DNA of 64,000 bases, taken from assembly GCA_002798195.1 (NCBI GenBank), contig NWQM01000016.1, positions 310,001 to 374,000 of the forward strand. The letters are read 5' to 3'. Position 1 is the stretch's first letter. Every line of letters begins with the position of its first letter. Of the stretch, positions 19,914 through 28,748 are shown piece after piece. A program made the position numbers and the translations under genes. The stretch comes from Lysobacteraceae bacterium NML03-0222 (GTDB lineage: Bacteria > Pseudomonadota > Gammaproteobacteria > Xanthomonadales > Xanthomonadaceae). A model generated the notes under the pieces. The model was given only the letters and a program-made list of their open reading frames with translations, ran no database searches and was not told the DNA's origin.

Positions 19914-21264
19914 GCGCCATCTGACCCTGATCGGTGCTGGGCTCGCCGGGGCGCTACTCGCCATCCTGCTGGCCCGGCAAGGCTGGCGCGTGCAGGTATT
20001 CGAGCGCCGGGGCGACCCGCGCATCGATGGCTATGCCGGTGGCCGCTCCATCAATCTGGCGCTGACCGAGCGCGGCCTGGATGCACTGCGGCGCGCCGGC
20101 ACTGCCGAGCAGGTGCTAAGCCAGGCGGTGATGATGCGTGGCCGCATGGTGCATCCCTTGGGCGAGCCTGCCCATTTGCAGCGCTATGGCCGTGATGATT
20201 CGGAGGTCATCTGGTCGATCAGCCGCGGCGACCTCAATCTCACCCTGATCAATGCCGCAGAAGCCGCTGGCGTGGACATCCTGTTCGACCACAGCCTGGA
20301 AAGCGTGGATTTCGATGCCGGCATCGCGGTGTTCAAAACCCCTGAAAACCCGCAGCGCCGCCATGCGTTCAACACGCTGATTGGCTGTGATGGCGCCGGC
20401 TCCACCTTGCGCGCGGAAATGGACAAAGTAGCGCCGCTTGGCAGCCGTACCGAATGGCTCGGGCATGGCTACAAGGAGCTGGAAATCCCGCCGGGCTTCG
20501 ATGGCGAATTCCAAATTGAGCCCAATGCTCTGCACATCTGGCCGCGCGGCCGTTATATGTGCATCGCCCTGCCCAATGACGAGCGCACCTTCACCGTCAC
20601 CTTGTTTCTGCCCAATGAGGGTGAAGCACCGAGCTTTGCCACGGTCAAGACCGGCGCAGATGCCCGCGCACTGTTCGGGCGCGACTTCCCCGACGCGCTG
20701 CCGCTGATTCCCCGTCTTGAAGCCGATTTCGAGCGCAACCCGGTGGGCATCCTCGGCACGCTTTATCTGCAGCGCTGGCATCTGCATGGGCGCGCGGTAC
20801 TGCTGGGCGATGCCGCTCACGCCATGGTGCCATTCCACGGCCAGGGCATGAACTGCGCCTTTGAAGACTGTGTGGCACTGGCCGCGCACTTGCCTGTGGA
20901 TGTGAAGGACTTTGCCAGCGCCTTTGCCGCTTTCGAGGCCGAGCGTGCCCCCAATGCCCTGTCCATCCAGCAAATGGCGCTGGAAAACTATCTGGAAATG
21001 CGCGACCACGTCGATGATGCCGACTACCAGCTGCAACGCGCACTGGAGCTGGAACTGGCGCGTCGCTATCCGGGGCAGTTCATTCCGCGCTATAGCATGG
21101 TGAGCTTCACCCGCCTGCCCTATGCCCTTGCCCAAGCGCGCGGGCGCGTGCAGCGCGAGCTCTTGGTCGAGGCCACACAGCATATCGACACCCTCGATGC
21201 CATGGACTGGGACTGGCTGGATGCGCAAATTCACACACGCCTGCCGCCGCTGGAAGCCCAATGA
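19903..21264 (+). CDS. kmo: Kynurenine 3-monooxygenase
   Basis: A 453-residue FAD-dependent monooxygenase hydroxylating kynurenine. The FAD Rossmann motif IGAGLAGALLAILLARQGW is at residues 9-27, GGRSINLALTERGLDALRR follows, and the second FAD motif LLGDAAHAMVPFHGQGMNCAFEDC is near 300. The start at 19903 overlaps kynU by 11 bp, so both are made from one mRNA. Together with nbaC and kynU this gives the lower half of the tryptophan-to-quinolinate route; the first enzyme, tryptophan 2,3-dioxygenase, is not in the window. Confidence 0.96.
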   Translation: MGSERHLTLIGAGLAGALLAILLARQGWRVQVFERRGDPRIDGYAGGRSINLALTERGLDALRRAGTAEQVLSQAVMMRGRMVHPLGEPAHLQRYGRDDSEVIWSISRGDLNLTLINAAEAAGVDILFDHSLESVDFDAGIAVFKTPENPQRRHAFNTLIGCDGAGSTLRAEMDKVAPLGSRTEWLGHGYKELEIPPGFDGEFQIEPNALHIWPRGRYMCIALPNDERTFTVTLFLPNEGEAPSFATVKTGADARALFGRDFPDALPLIPRLEADFERNPVGILGTLYLQRWHLHGRAVLLGDAAHAMVPFHGQGMNCAFEDCVALAAHLPVDVKDFASAFAAFEAERAPNALSIQQMALENYLEMRDHVDDADYQLQRALELELARRYPGQFIPRYSMVSFTRLPYALAQARGRVQRELLVEATQHIDTLDAMDWDWLDAQIHTRLPPLEAQ

Positions 21265-22697
21265 GCAATTCCTTCCTGTTCTACGACCTGGAGACCTTTG
21301 GTGCTGACCCGCGCAGCAGCCGCATTGCCCAGTTCGCGGCGATTCGCACCGATGAGCATCTCGACATCATCGAAGACCCGGTCGATTTCTTCATCCAGCC
21401 AGCCCCCGACTTCCTGCCCTCGCCCGAAGCGACGCTGATTACCCACATCCTGCCGCAGCAGGCGCGACGCGACGGGCTGTTGGAGGCCGAGGCGATGACG
21501 CGCATCTGCGAGGAAATGTCCCGCCCCGGTACCTGCACACTGGGCTACAACTCGCTGCGCTTTGACGATGAATTCATCCGCTTTGGCCTGTACCGCAATT
21601 TTCACGATGCCTATGAGCGCGAATGGCGCAACGGCAATTCGCGCTGGGATTTGCTGGACGTGGTGCGCTTGGCACACGCGCTGCGCCCGGAAGGCATCAT
21701 CTGGCGCGCACGTGAGGACGGCCAGGGCACCAGCTTCAAATTGGAGCATCTGGCCGAGGACAATGGCTTGCGCGAAGGCATGGCGCACGAAGCGCTCTCG
21801 GATGTGCGTGCACTGATTGGCCTTGCCCGGCGTCTGAAAAACGCCCAGCCCAAGCTCTGGGACTACGCGCTGGGTGCGCGCGACAAACGCCGCATGCTGC
21901 AACTGCTGAACCCGCTGGCCATGCCGCTGCTGCTGCATGTGTCGCAGCGCTTTGCCGCCAGTCGCCTGTGTGCCGCGCCGGTCATCGTGCTGGCGCAGCA
22001 TCCATATATCGACAGTCGGGTGATTGCCTTCGACCTGATGCAGGACATCGAGCCGCTGCTCAGCCTGCCTGCCGAAACCATTGCCGAGCGGCTCTATACC
22101 CCGCGCGAGGCGCTGGCTGAAGGGCAAGCGCGCATCGCGCTCAAGGAAATCCATGCCAACCACTGCCCGATGCTGGTGGATTTTGCCCACCTGCGTACAG
22201 CCGATTTTGAGCGTCTGGCCATCGACCCGGCACTTGTACAGGCACGCGCTGCAAGCCTGCGTCAGCACGGCGCGGAACTGGCCGAAAAAATGCGCCGCGT
22301 GTTTGCCCAAAAGCGTGAATTTGCCGCCAGCGATGCCGATGGCGCCCTGTATGACGGCTTCATCTCGCCGCATGACAAACGCCTGATGGCGCAAGTGCGC
22401 GCAACCCCGCCCGAAAAACTCACAGGCAGCGGCATCCAGTTCCGTGATGCACGCCTGGATGAGCTGCTGTTTCGCTACCGTGCCCGCAACTGGCCGCACA
22501 GCCTCAATTTTGAAGAGCAAGCCCGCTGGTATGACTTCCGCCGTGAGCGCCTGCTCTCGGGCACGCCTTCGCCACTGGATGAGTACCGCATGCAAATCGA
22601 GGAGCTTGCCCGCGCGCGCCAGGACGACGAAAACGCCCAGAACCTGCTCCAACACTTGCGCGCCTTTGGCGATGAACTGGAAGCGGAGATCAGCTGA
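21261..22697 (+). CDS. sbcB: Exodeoxyribonuclease I
   Basis: A 478-residue 3'-5' single-strand exonuclease (ExoI), the usual length. DEDD-type motifs: FLFYDLETFGADPRSSRI near the start, LGYNSLRFDDEFIRFGLYRNF, and HEALSDVRALIGLARRL. The SH3-like and C-terminal helical domains follow, ending RLLSGTPSPLDEYRMQIEEL. It acts in mismatch repair and recombination end-processing. It overlaps kmo by four bases and the next gene by one, so it is transcribed with them. Confidence 0.96.
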   Translation: MSNSFLFYDLETFGADPRSSRIAQFAAIRTDEHLDIIEDPVDFFIQPAPDFLPSPEATLITHILPQQARRDGLLEAEAMTRICEEMSRPGTCTLGYNSLRFDDEFIRFGLYRNFHDAYEREWRNGNSRWDLLDVVRLAHALRPEGIIWRAREDGQGTSFKLEHLAEDNGLREGMAHEALSDVRALIGLARRLKNAQPKLWDYALGARDKRRMLQLLNPLAMPLLLHVSQRFAASRLCAAPVIVLAQHPYIDSRVIAFDLMQDIEPLLSLPAETIAERLYTPREALAEGQARIALKEIHANHCPMLVDFAHLRTADFERLAIDPALVQARAASLRQHGAELAEKMRRVFAQKREFAASDADGALYDGFISPHDKRLMAQVRATPPEKLTGSGIQFRDARLDELLFRYRARNWPHSLNFEEQARWYDFRRERLLSGTPSPLDEYRMQIEELARARQDDENAQNLLQHLRAFGDELEAEIS

Positions 22698-23383
22698 TGC
22701 CCCCTTATTTCACACAGCAGAGCCTTGACTTCCTGCGCAAGCTCGCCGCCAACAACCGCCGCGAATGGTTCCAGACGCACAAGGATGACTACCAGCGCCA
22801 TGTGCGTGAACCGTTCCAGCAGCTGCTGGCCGACCTGATTGTGCCACTTGCCGCCATCAGCCCGTATTTTCGTGCCGACCCCAAGTCCGTGGGCGGCTCA
22901 CTGTTCCGCATCTACCGCGATACCCGCTATGCCAGCGACAAATCGCCCTACAAACCCTGGCAGGGTGCGCAGCTTTTCCACGAACGCCGCAGGCAAGTCA
23001 CCGCGCCTGCGTTTTATCTGCATCTTGAGCCGGGGCAAAGTTTCATCGGCGCCGGACTTTGGCATCCGCCCACTGAAGTACAGCGGCATATCCGCCAGTT
23101 CATCTTTGAAAACCCGGAAAGCTGGGCGCGCGCCGCTCATGCTCCGGCACTGCGGGAAAACTTCCAAAGCTACAGTGAGGACATGCTGAAAAGACCACCA
23201 GCGGGCTTTCCAGCAGACTTCCGCTTCATCGACGACCTGCGCCAGCGCAGCTTCGTGCTGAGCCGCGCACTTGACGACGCCCAAATGACCTCCGCAGACC
23301 TGCTGGAAACCGTTGTCCATAACCTGGAGCAACTTGCCCCATTCGTTGACTACCTCTGCGCCGCATTGGATTTGGAGTTTTAA
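22697..23383 (+). CDS. DUF2461 family protein
   Basis: A 228-residue protein of the DUF2461 family (TIGR02453). Typical marks are FTQQSLDFLRKLAANNRREWF-like N-terminus, YFRADPKSVGGSLFRIYRDTRYASDKSPYK, FYLHLEPGQSFIGAGLWHP, and a DRP/PKGF-like region here as LKRPPAGFPADFRFIDDLR. The family is widespread and has no proven function. It starts at the last base of the sbcB stop codon and its end overlaps the convergent nucleotidase gene by four bases. Confidence 0.87.
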   Translation: MPPYFTQQSLDFLRKLAANNRREWFQTHKDDYQRHVREPFQQLLADLIVPLAAISPYFRADPKSVGGSLFRIYRDTRYASDKSPYKPWQGAQLFHERRRQVTAPAFYLHLEPGQSFIGAGLWHPPTEVQRHIRQFIFENPESWARAAHAPALRENFQSYSEDMLKRPPAGFPADFRFIDDLRQRSFVLSRALDDAQMTSADLLETVVHNLEQLAPFVDYLCAALDLEF

Positions 23384-24291
23384 TCCATATTCGCAACGCC
23401 ATGCGGCACATGCCCGGCTGCCACATGCCGACGGGCAGAGTCGATATTGTGACGGCTGTCGTCAAAGAAAATATCCGCGCCAAACGCCTCCAGGAACGCC
23501 CCCTTGTCGCGTCCGCCAAGAAACAACGCCTCGTCCAGGCGCACGCCCCATTGCCGCAGGGTACGAATCACCCGCTCATGCGCCGGTGCCGAGCGCGCCG
23601 TCACCAGCGCGGTGCGAATCGGTGCGTTTTCATCGGCCGGATATGCCTGCTGCAAATCGTGCAATGCCTGCAAAAAACCGCGAAACGGCCCGCCCGAGAG
23701 TGGCTCGTGAGCACGTTCGCGCTCGTGCCGGCCAAAAGCCTCTACCCCCTGCTCGCGTGAGACCCGTTCGCTTTCATCGCCAAAAATCACCGCATCGCCA
23801 TCGAAGGCAATGCGCAACTGGTCTTGCCGCGATTCCGGCGCACGTGCCGGCAGAATGGTCGCCGCCCCAATTCCTGCCTCCAGCGCCCGACGCACCGATT
23901 CAGGGTTGGCCGAGAGAAACAGCTGTGCCCCGAACGGCTTGATATACGGCCATACCGGCGCCCCGGAAGTGAGCGTGGCACGGCGGATGGCCAAGCCATG
24001 ATGCTGGAAAGAATTGAAAAGGCGAAGGCCGGTATCGGCGGAATTGCGCGAAAGCAGAATCACCTCGATACGCGGATTGTCTGCCAGCGGATCGGGATTG
24101 AGTGCCAGCAATTTTTTCACCAGCGGAAAAGCAATCCCGGGCGCCAGCGGCTCATCCTCGTGCTCACGCTGATAGGCGCTGAAAGCCGCCACCCCCTCAC
24201 GCTCGAACAAACGGTGACTGTCCTCCATGTCGAACAGCGCGCGCGCAGTGATGGCCACAATCAACGGTCGGGATTCTTGATTCATTTCCAT
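23380..24291 (-). CDS. 5'-nucleotidase family protein (PF06189 type)
   Basis: A 303-residue protein matching the bacterial branch of the cytosolic 5'-nucleotidase family. Marks are IVAITARALFDMEDSHRLFE, a segment ending in VEVILLSRNSADTGLRLFNS-like residues (here IEVILLSRNSADTGLRLF), FGAQLFLSANPESVRRALEAG, and two acidic motifs IAFDGDAVIFGDESE and DIFFDDSRHNID, which would bind Mg2+ as in HAD-like phosphatases. Predicted role is dephosphorylation of nucleoside monophosphates. Start could be two codons downstream (24285). Confidence 0.85.
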   Translation of the reverse strand: MEMNQESRPLIVAITARALFDMEDSHRLFEREGVAAFSAYQREHEDEPLAPGIAFPLVKKLLALNPDPLADNPRIEVILLSRNSADTGLRLFNSFQHHGLAIRRATLTSGAPVWPYIKPFGAQLFLSANPESVRRALEAGIGAATILPARAPESRQDQLRIAFDGDAVIFGDESERVSREQGVEAFGRHERERAHEPLSGGPFRGFLQALHDLQQAYPADENAPIRTALVTARSAPAHERVIRTLRQWGVRLDEALFLGGRDKGAFLEAFGADIFFDDSRHNIDSARRHVAAGHVPHGVANMD

Positions 24292-24361
24292 CCTGCAAGC
24301 ATGACAGAAGCCAGTCGCAAATGTCGCGAATCATCACAATTCCATGCAACGCCAATGAAAT

Positions 24362-24388
24362 TGAGAATAGTTCCCGTTGACATTCTCA
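24362..24388. promoter_or_regulatory. Fur-like operator upstream of the metal/haem uptake genes
   Basis: Inverted repeat TGAGAAT-N13-ATTCTCA, with half-sites close to those of the ferric uptake regulator (consensus built on GATAAT/TGAGAAT units). It sits about 100 bp upstream of the DUF4198 gene, in an AT-richer part of a 195-bp gap. The fit with the downstream TonB receptor supports iron control. Confidence 0.55.
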
Positions 24389-24486
24389 TTAACAAGTCGT
24401 AAATTGCCGCCCGCGCCGTACCGCCTCGGCACCCGCTCAATCCGGCGGTATCGGCTCATTCATTTGCTTATCACCGGGTTCACGAC

Positions 24487-25278
24487 ATGAAAAAGCTCAC
24501 TGTCGGCCTGCTTTTGGCATTGGCCGCTTCGCCTGTATCTGCACACACGCCCTATCTGCACGCCAAGGGAGAAATCACCGCCAATGGCGGCCTGGTTTCG
24601 ATGGAAGCCTCGTTTGCCGAAAAGTTTTTCATCCCCGAGGCAGCTTTTGACAACAGCGAATTTCAGCTCACTTCACCCGAGGGCAGGCGCCTGTCACCTG
24701 ACCGGGTGGAAGTGTGGAAGGCGCGCACGCTGGCCGAGCACCGGCTGGACAAAACGCCGGGCACCTGGCGTTTCAGTACCGGCAAGCGCTACGGCGCGCT
24801 GTTTCGTGTTTGGGAAGTGGACGGCAAGCGCGAGTCCAGCCGTGATGCAGCGGTGAAAATCCCCGAAGGCGCAAAAGTCATCAGCAACTTCCAGTCGGTC
24901 ACCCGCGCCGAAACTTATCTGACCGTGGGTGCCCCCAACCGCACCGCGTTGGCCGCTCATGGTGAAGGCCTGGAAATTGTCGCCATTGACCATCCCACCG
25001 ACCTGTACGTGGGTGAGCAATTCCGCTTCAACGTGCTGTTCGATGGCAAGCCGCTGGCCAATCAAAAGGTGGAAATCACCGAAGTGGTTTCCGATACCGG
25101 CAATACCCCGCAAGTCATCACGCTCACCACCGATGCTGCGGGCAATGCCAGCTTCCGCTCCGAGCGTGCCACCCGCTGGCTGGCTCTGACCCGGCATCGC
25201 ACGCCGGCGCCGCAGTCCAGCGGCGTGGCCGAATACAGCCATTCCTACACCCTTTCTTTCCGCACCCTGGCGCAGTAA
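24487..25278 (+). CDS. DUF4198 periplasmic protein (metal-uptake associated)
   Basis: A 263-residue exported protein. A signal peptide (MKKLTVGLLLALAASPVSA) is followed directly by HTPYLHAKG, the His-containing start of mature DUF4198 proteins, which are found next to metal transporters and TonB receptors. The C-terminal half DHPTDLYVGEQFRFNVLFDG and ITTDAAGNASF-like residues (here LTTDAAGNASFRSERA) form an immunoglobulin-like domain. It lies in a row with an EF-hand gene and a TonB receptor behind a Fur-like site, so a role in periplasmic metal or haem handling is inferred. Confidence 0.8.
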   Translation: MKKLTVGLLLALAASPVSAHTPYLHAKGEITANGGLVSMEASFAEKFFIPEAAFDNSEFQLTSPEGRRLSPDRVEVWKARTLAEHRLDKTPGTWRFSTGKRYGALFRVWEVDGKRESSRDAAVKIPEGAKVISNFQSVTRAETYLTVGAPNRTALAAHGEGLEIVAIDHPTDLYVGEQFRFNVLFDGKPLANQKVEITEVVSDTGNTPQVITLTTDAAGNASFRSERATRWLALTRHRTPAPQSSGVAEYSHSYTLSFRTLAQ

Positions 25279-25281
25279 ACC

Positions 25282-26118
25282 ATGACTCATACTCTGCTTT
25301 TCATCGCCCTGGCCGTAGCCCAGACCACCACCAACACGCCGACACCGCCACCGACCTTCGCAGGTCATGGCAATAATGTGCAGAACTTCATCAACGCACA
25401 CGACCTCAACAAGGATGGCGTGCTGACCCGTGAGGAGTTTGAAAGCTTCCGCCGCCAACGTTTTGATGCCAGCGATTTTGACCGTAACGGCCATATTGAC
25501 CTGCTCGAATACGTGCGCGAGTTTGACGAGCGTATCGACAAGCGCCTGAAGCCCGAGCTGGATGCTACCCACACCATGACCGAGCGCCGCTTCCAGTCGC
25601 TGGCCAAGGGTCAGAGCCATATCAGCCGCGAGCGTTATGACGAGTCCGGTAATCGTGCCTTTGCCGCCTATAGCGAAGGCAAGCTGCCCGAGACCCTGCC
25701 TGCCGATGCGCCGCGCAGCACGCTTGACCTCCCGACCAATCACACCAAGGGCGGGATGCTGGCACTGTATGACCGCAATAGCGACGGCACGTTGCCGCGC
25801 GAGGAATACGACCAGATGCGTGATGAACAGTTCAAGCGCACCGACGCCAATCGTGACGGCAAGCTCAGCCGCCATGAGTATGAAGCCGAGTTCAACCAGC
25901 GCATCCATGCCCGCATCCACGACTTGAAAACCCGTGAGCTGCGTCAGGCCGGGGTACGCTTTGGGGTGCTGGACAAGGACAAGAACGATGAAATCCGCTG
26001 GGACGAATATCTGGCCTCGGGCATGAGTTTGTTCAAGCGCACCGACCGCAATAACGACGGCAAGGTGGACAGCGTGGATGTGGCGATGCCCGCCCCGGCA
26101 CGCGCCAGCGAAGGCTAA
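25282..26118 (+). CDS. EF-hand calcium-binding protein with six loops
   Basis: A 278-residue protein with a short hydrophobic leader (MTHTLLFIALAVA) and six EF-hand-like loops: DLNKDGVLTREEF, DFDRNGHIDLLEY, DRNSDGTLPREEY, DANRDGKLSRHEY, DKDKNDEIRWDEY and DRNNDGKVDSVDV. In the fifth loop the usual Gly is replaced (KNDEI). Two clusters of loops are separated by a non-EF linker of about 90 residues. It starts three bases after the DUF4198 stop, so the two are an operon. Probable location is the periplasm. Ca2+ binding is predicted from loop residues only. Confidence 0.85.
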   Translation: MTHTLLFIALAVAQTTTNTPTPPPTFAGHGNNVQNFINAHDLNKDGVLTREEFESFRRQRFDASDFDRNGHIDLLEYVREFDERIDKRLKPELDATHTMTERRFQSLAKGQSHISRERYDESGNRAFAAYSEGKLPETLPADAPRSTLDLPTNHTKGGMLALYDRNSDGTLPREEYDQMRDEQFKRTDANRDGKLSRHEYEAEFNQRIHARIHDLKTRELRQAGVRFGVLDKDKNDEIRWDEYLASGMSLFKRTDRNNDGKVDSVDVAMPAPARASEG

Positions 26119-26132
26119 GCCCGCATTGCCTG

Positions 26133-26157
26133 CTGGCGCGGCTTAAGGCCGCGCCAG
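26133..26157 (+). terminator. Hairpin after the EF-hand gene
   Basis: Perfect 10-bp stem CTGGCGCGGC-ttaag-GCCGCGCCAG 15 bp after the stop codon. It lacks a clear T tract, so it may act as an mRNA 3' stabiliser or weak terminator rather than a strong intrinsic terminator. Confidence 0.5.
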
Positions 26158-26164
26158 TCATTTG

Positions 26165-26220
26165 GGGGACAGGCCAAGGCCGCTTTGCCGCCTGATTTTT
26201 TGTATCCGAAAACTGTCCCC
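26165..26220. repeat. Inverted repeat GGGGACAG/CTGTCCCC before the TonB receptor
   Basis: Eight-base perfect inverted repeat at 26165-26172 and 26213-26220 enclosing 40 bp, in the gap between the EF-hand gene and the receptor gene. The internal 40 bp contain GGCCAAGGCCG. Its role is unknown. Confidence 0.5.
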
Positions 26221-26303
26221 ACACTCAATTCACCCCACAGCCACGCCCGGACACACCGGAACGCAGCCAGAAAACGATTTTCAACTGCCTCTGGAGAACA
26301 TCC

Positions 26304-28658
26304 ATGTCTCAAATGCCTGCGCGCCGCCTGTTGGCGCTTTCCATTTGCCTTGCACTCAGCCCTGCCGCCTTTGCCAACACCCCTGCCGACGCCAGTGTGG
26401 GTGCCGAATCGATTGACCGCATCACTGTCAAGGGACAGCGCAGTGAAGCCAAGAGCGCCAACCAGAACACCAAGACTGTCGATGCCGACCAGCTTGAAGA
26501 AGAAATGGCCAATTCGCTGGAAGATGCCATCCGCTATATCCCCGGCGTGGAAATCAATGACTTCGGCCAGCGTTTCGGTGATAGCGGCATCAATATCCGA
26601 GGCCTGAGCGGCGACCGTGTTTCCATGCAGATTGATGGCATGGAAATGCCCGAATCGGTGGAGAGCCTGGCCTCACAGCTTTATGACTTTTTCCGTGCCG
26701 GGCGCGGCGCACCGGATATCGACAGTCTCAAGCAAATTGAAATTGCCAAAGGCGCCGACAGCATTACCGCTGGCAGCGCTGCGCTAAGCGGCTCAATATC
26801 GTTCCGCACCAAAGACCCCTATGACTATCTGAAGCCCGGTGTGAACGACAGCTACTTCGGCCTGAAGCTCGGACACGCCAGCGTCAATGACGAAACCAAT
26901 GGCACCCTGACCCTGGCCAACCGCACTGGCATGGTCGAATCGATGTTGGTCTATACCCAACGTCGTGGCCATGAAACCCAGGGCTGGTACTCCGACAGCC
27001 CGGCACGTATTGGTGTTAACCGCCGCATTCGTGACCCGCTCAGCTATGAAAACCGCAATATTCTGGCCAAGGTGGACTTCGTGCTGAATCCGGCGCACCG
27101 TGTCGGTATCCATTACGAGCGTAACCGCGGCGAGAGCCTGATTGAGAATCTGGGCCGTATCCACGGCCCGGGCACAGTTTATATCGAACGCTGGGGCGAT
27201 GATGAAAGTCACCGTGACCGCTATGGCCTCAACTGGACCTGGAACGGCAAAAACGCCATGTTCGATCAAATGGAACTGCGCCTTGGCCGTCAAGAATCGG
27301 AAAACATCGCACACACCCGCATTTTTGGCCTAAGCCCCAGCTGTGCCAATCGCCGCGAAGCCTGCTGGCGATTGGATGACCGCTCTTCCAAACAGCGCCA
27401 AAACCAGTTCACCCTGGACTTTGACAAGCGCTGGGGCGATGCCATCACCCATCGGCTGATTTACGGCCTGTCCTGGCAAAGCGGTGAGATCGCCCAGCTT
27501 GACTACCGCAGTTTTTATGAAACCAGCGGCAACATTACCCGTGACCCGTATTTGCAGGGTGGCCGCCTACCGGATATCGAAAGCCGCAGCTGGAACCTGT
27601 ACCTGCGCGATCAAGTCCGCCTGATGAACGACCGTCTGGGTTTGAGCCTGGGCGCACGCTATGACAGCTACCAGTACGAAGCGACCGCGACCAAGCACTT
27701 TCCCGACCGTGTAGGTGCACTGCAGCAACCGGCCAAATTCTCGGCGCCAAGCTGGAGTGCCGGGCTTGACTGGAAAGTGGATGCGCACAACACCCTGTGG
27801 CTGCAAACCGGGCGTGGCTTCCGCGCACCGAGTGCCAGCAACATGTTTCTCAACTTGAGCTCCAGCATCGCTACCAATGTAGCCACGGGCGAAGAAGTCT
27901 ATTACTGGAACCAGGCATCCAACCCCAATCTTGAAGCGGAAAAGAGCCTGAACCTGGAGCTTGGCTGGCGCTGGCACAGTTCCAATGCCCACATCGGTGT
28001 TTCGGTATTCCGTGATGTGTACGACAACCTCATCACCACCGACTATATGATCCGCACCCCGGACATTACCTATCGCATCTGCACCGGCACAGCACCCAGC
28101 CAAACTTGCAAGACAGAGCAAGGCAACCGTTATCTCACACCGGTGAACGGCCTGAAAGCCACCATCCGGGGCGTTGAACTGGAGAGCATGGTGCGCCTTG
28201 GCAGTGCCTGGCTGTTGCAAGCCTCGCTCTCGCACAACAGCGGCAAGTTTGCCGATGGCAAGCCGCTGGAGTCCATCAACCCCGGCCGTGGTGTCTTGGG
28301 ACTGCGCTGGACGAGTGCAAACCAGAAGCTGAGCATCAATACCAATGTGACTCATACTTTGGCCAAAAAACCAAGCGATGTGGCTTCACTGCGCAATCAG
28401 TTCACCGGTGCCAATGACCGGCCGCTCAGTGCTGCCTGGACTACCGTGGATTTGACCGCCAATTACCGCCCAAGCGAAAACTGGCGCTTCAATGCCGGGG
28501 TGTACAACCTGTTCAACCGTGAATACACCTCGTGGCCCCGTATCGCCAATGCCGTCGTCAGCCCGATTGTCCAGCACGGTGGTGTCAGCCATATCGGCCT
28601 TGGCCGCTATACCGCGCCGGGCCGCAACTTCCGCATCAGCGCTGCGTTCTCGTTCTAA
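26304..28658 (+). CDS. TonB-dependent haemoglobin/haem-type outer membrane receptor
   Basis: A 784-residue outer membrane receptor. A signal peptide (about 1-27, ending AAFA) is followed by the plug domain: LEDAIRYIPGVEINDFGQRF, INIRGLSGDRVSMQIDGMEM and IEIAKGADSITAGSAALSGS. The barrel carries the FRAP...NPNL signature of haem/haemoglobin receptors (GFRAPSASNMF and ASNPNLEAEKSLNLELGW), and the chain ends in a C-terminal Phe (SAAFSF) as required for barrel assembly. A GGAG lies seven bases upstream of the ATG. Gene order behind a Fur-like site suggests iron-regulated haem or metal-complex uptake powered by TonB. Confidence 0.92.
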   Translation: MSQMPARRLLALSICLALSPAAFANTPADASVGAESIDRITVKGQRSEAKSANQNTKTVDADQLEEEMANSLEDAIRYIPGVEINDFGQRFGDSGINIRGLSGDRVSMQIDGMEMPESVESLASQLYDFFRAGRGAPDIDSLKQIEIAKGADSITAGSAALSGSISFRTKDPYDYLKPGVNDSYFGLKLGHASVNDETNGTLTLANRTGMVESMLVYTQRRGHETQGWYSDSPARIGVNRRIRDPLSYENRNILAKVDFVLNPAHRVGIHYERNRGESLIENLGRIHGPGTVYIERWGDDESHRDRYGLNWTWNGKNAMFDQMELRLGRQESENIAHTRIFGLSPSCANRREACWRLDDRSSKQRQNQFTLDFDKRWGDAITHRLIYGLSWQSGEIAQLDYRSFYETSGNITRDPYLQGGRLPDIESRSWNLYLRDQVRLMNDRLGLSLGARYDSYQYEATATKHFPDRVGALQQPAKFSAPSWSAGLDWKVDAHNTLWLQTGRGFRAPSASNMFLNLSSSIATNVATGEEVYYWNQASNPNLEAEKSLNLELGWRWHSSNAHIGVSVFRDVYDNLITTDYMIRTPDITYRICTGTAPSQTCKTEQGNRYLTPVNGLKATIRGVELESMVRLGSAWLLQASLSHNSGKFADGKPLESINPGRGVLGLRWTSANQKLSINTNVTHTLAKKPSDVASLRNQFTGANDRPLSAAWTTVDLTANYRPSENWRFNAGVYNLFNREYTSWPRIANAVVSPIVQHGGVSHIGLGRYTAPGRNFRISAAFSF

Positions 28659-28678
28659 CCCAAACAGCGCATCTCAAG

Positions 28679-28710
28679 GCGAGCCTCCATATCTGGAGGC
28701 TCGCTTTTTT
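28679..28710. terminator. Intrinsic terminator after the TonB receptor
   Basis: Eleven-base perfect stem GCGAGCCTCCA-tatc-TGGAGGCTCGC followed by six T residues. Confidence 0.93.
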
Positions 28711-28748
28711 GAATCCGCTTCCAAAAACAAACAGCCTCTTGGCAAGCG

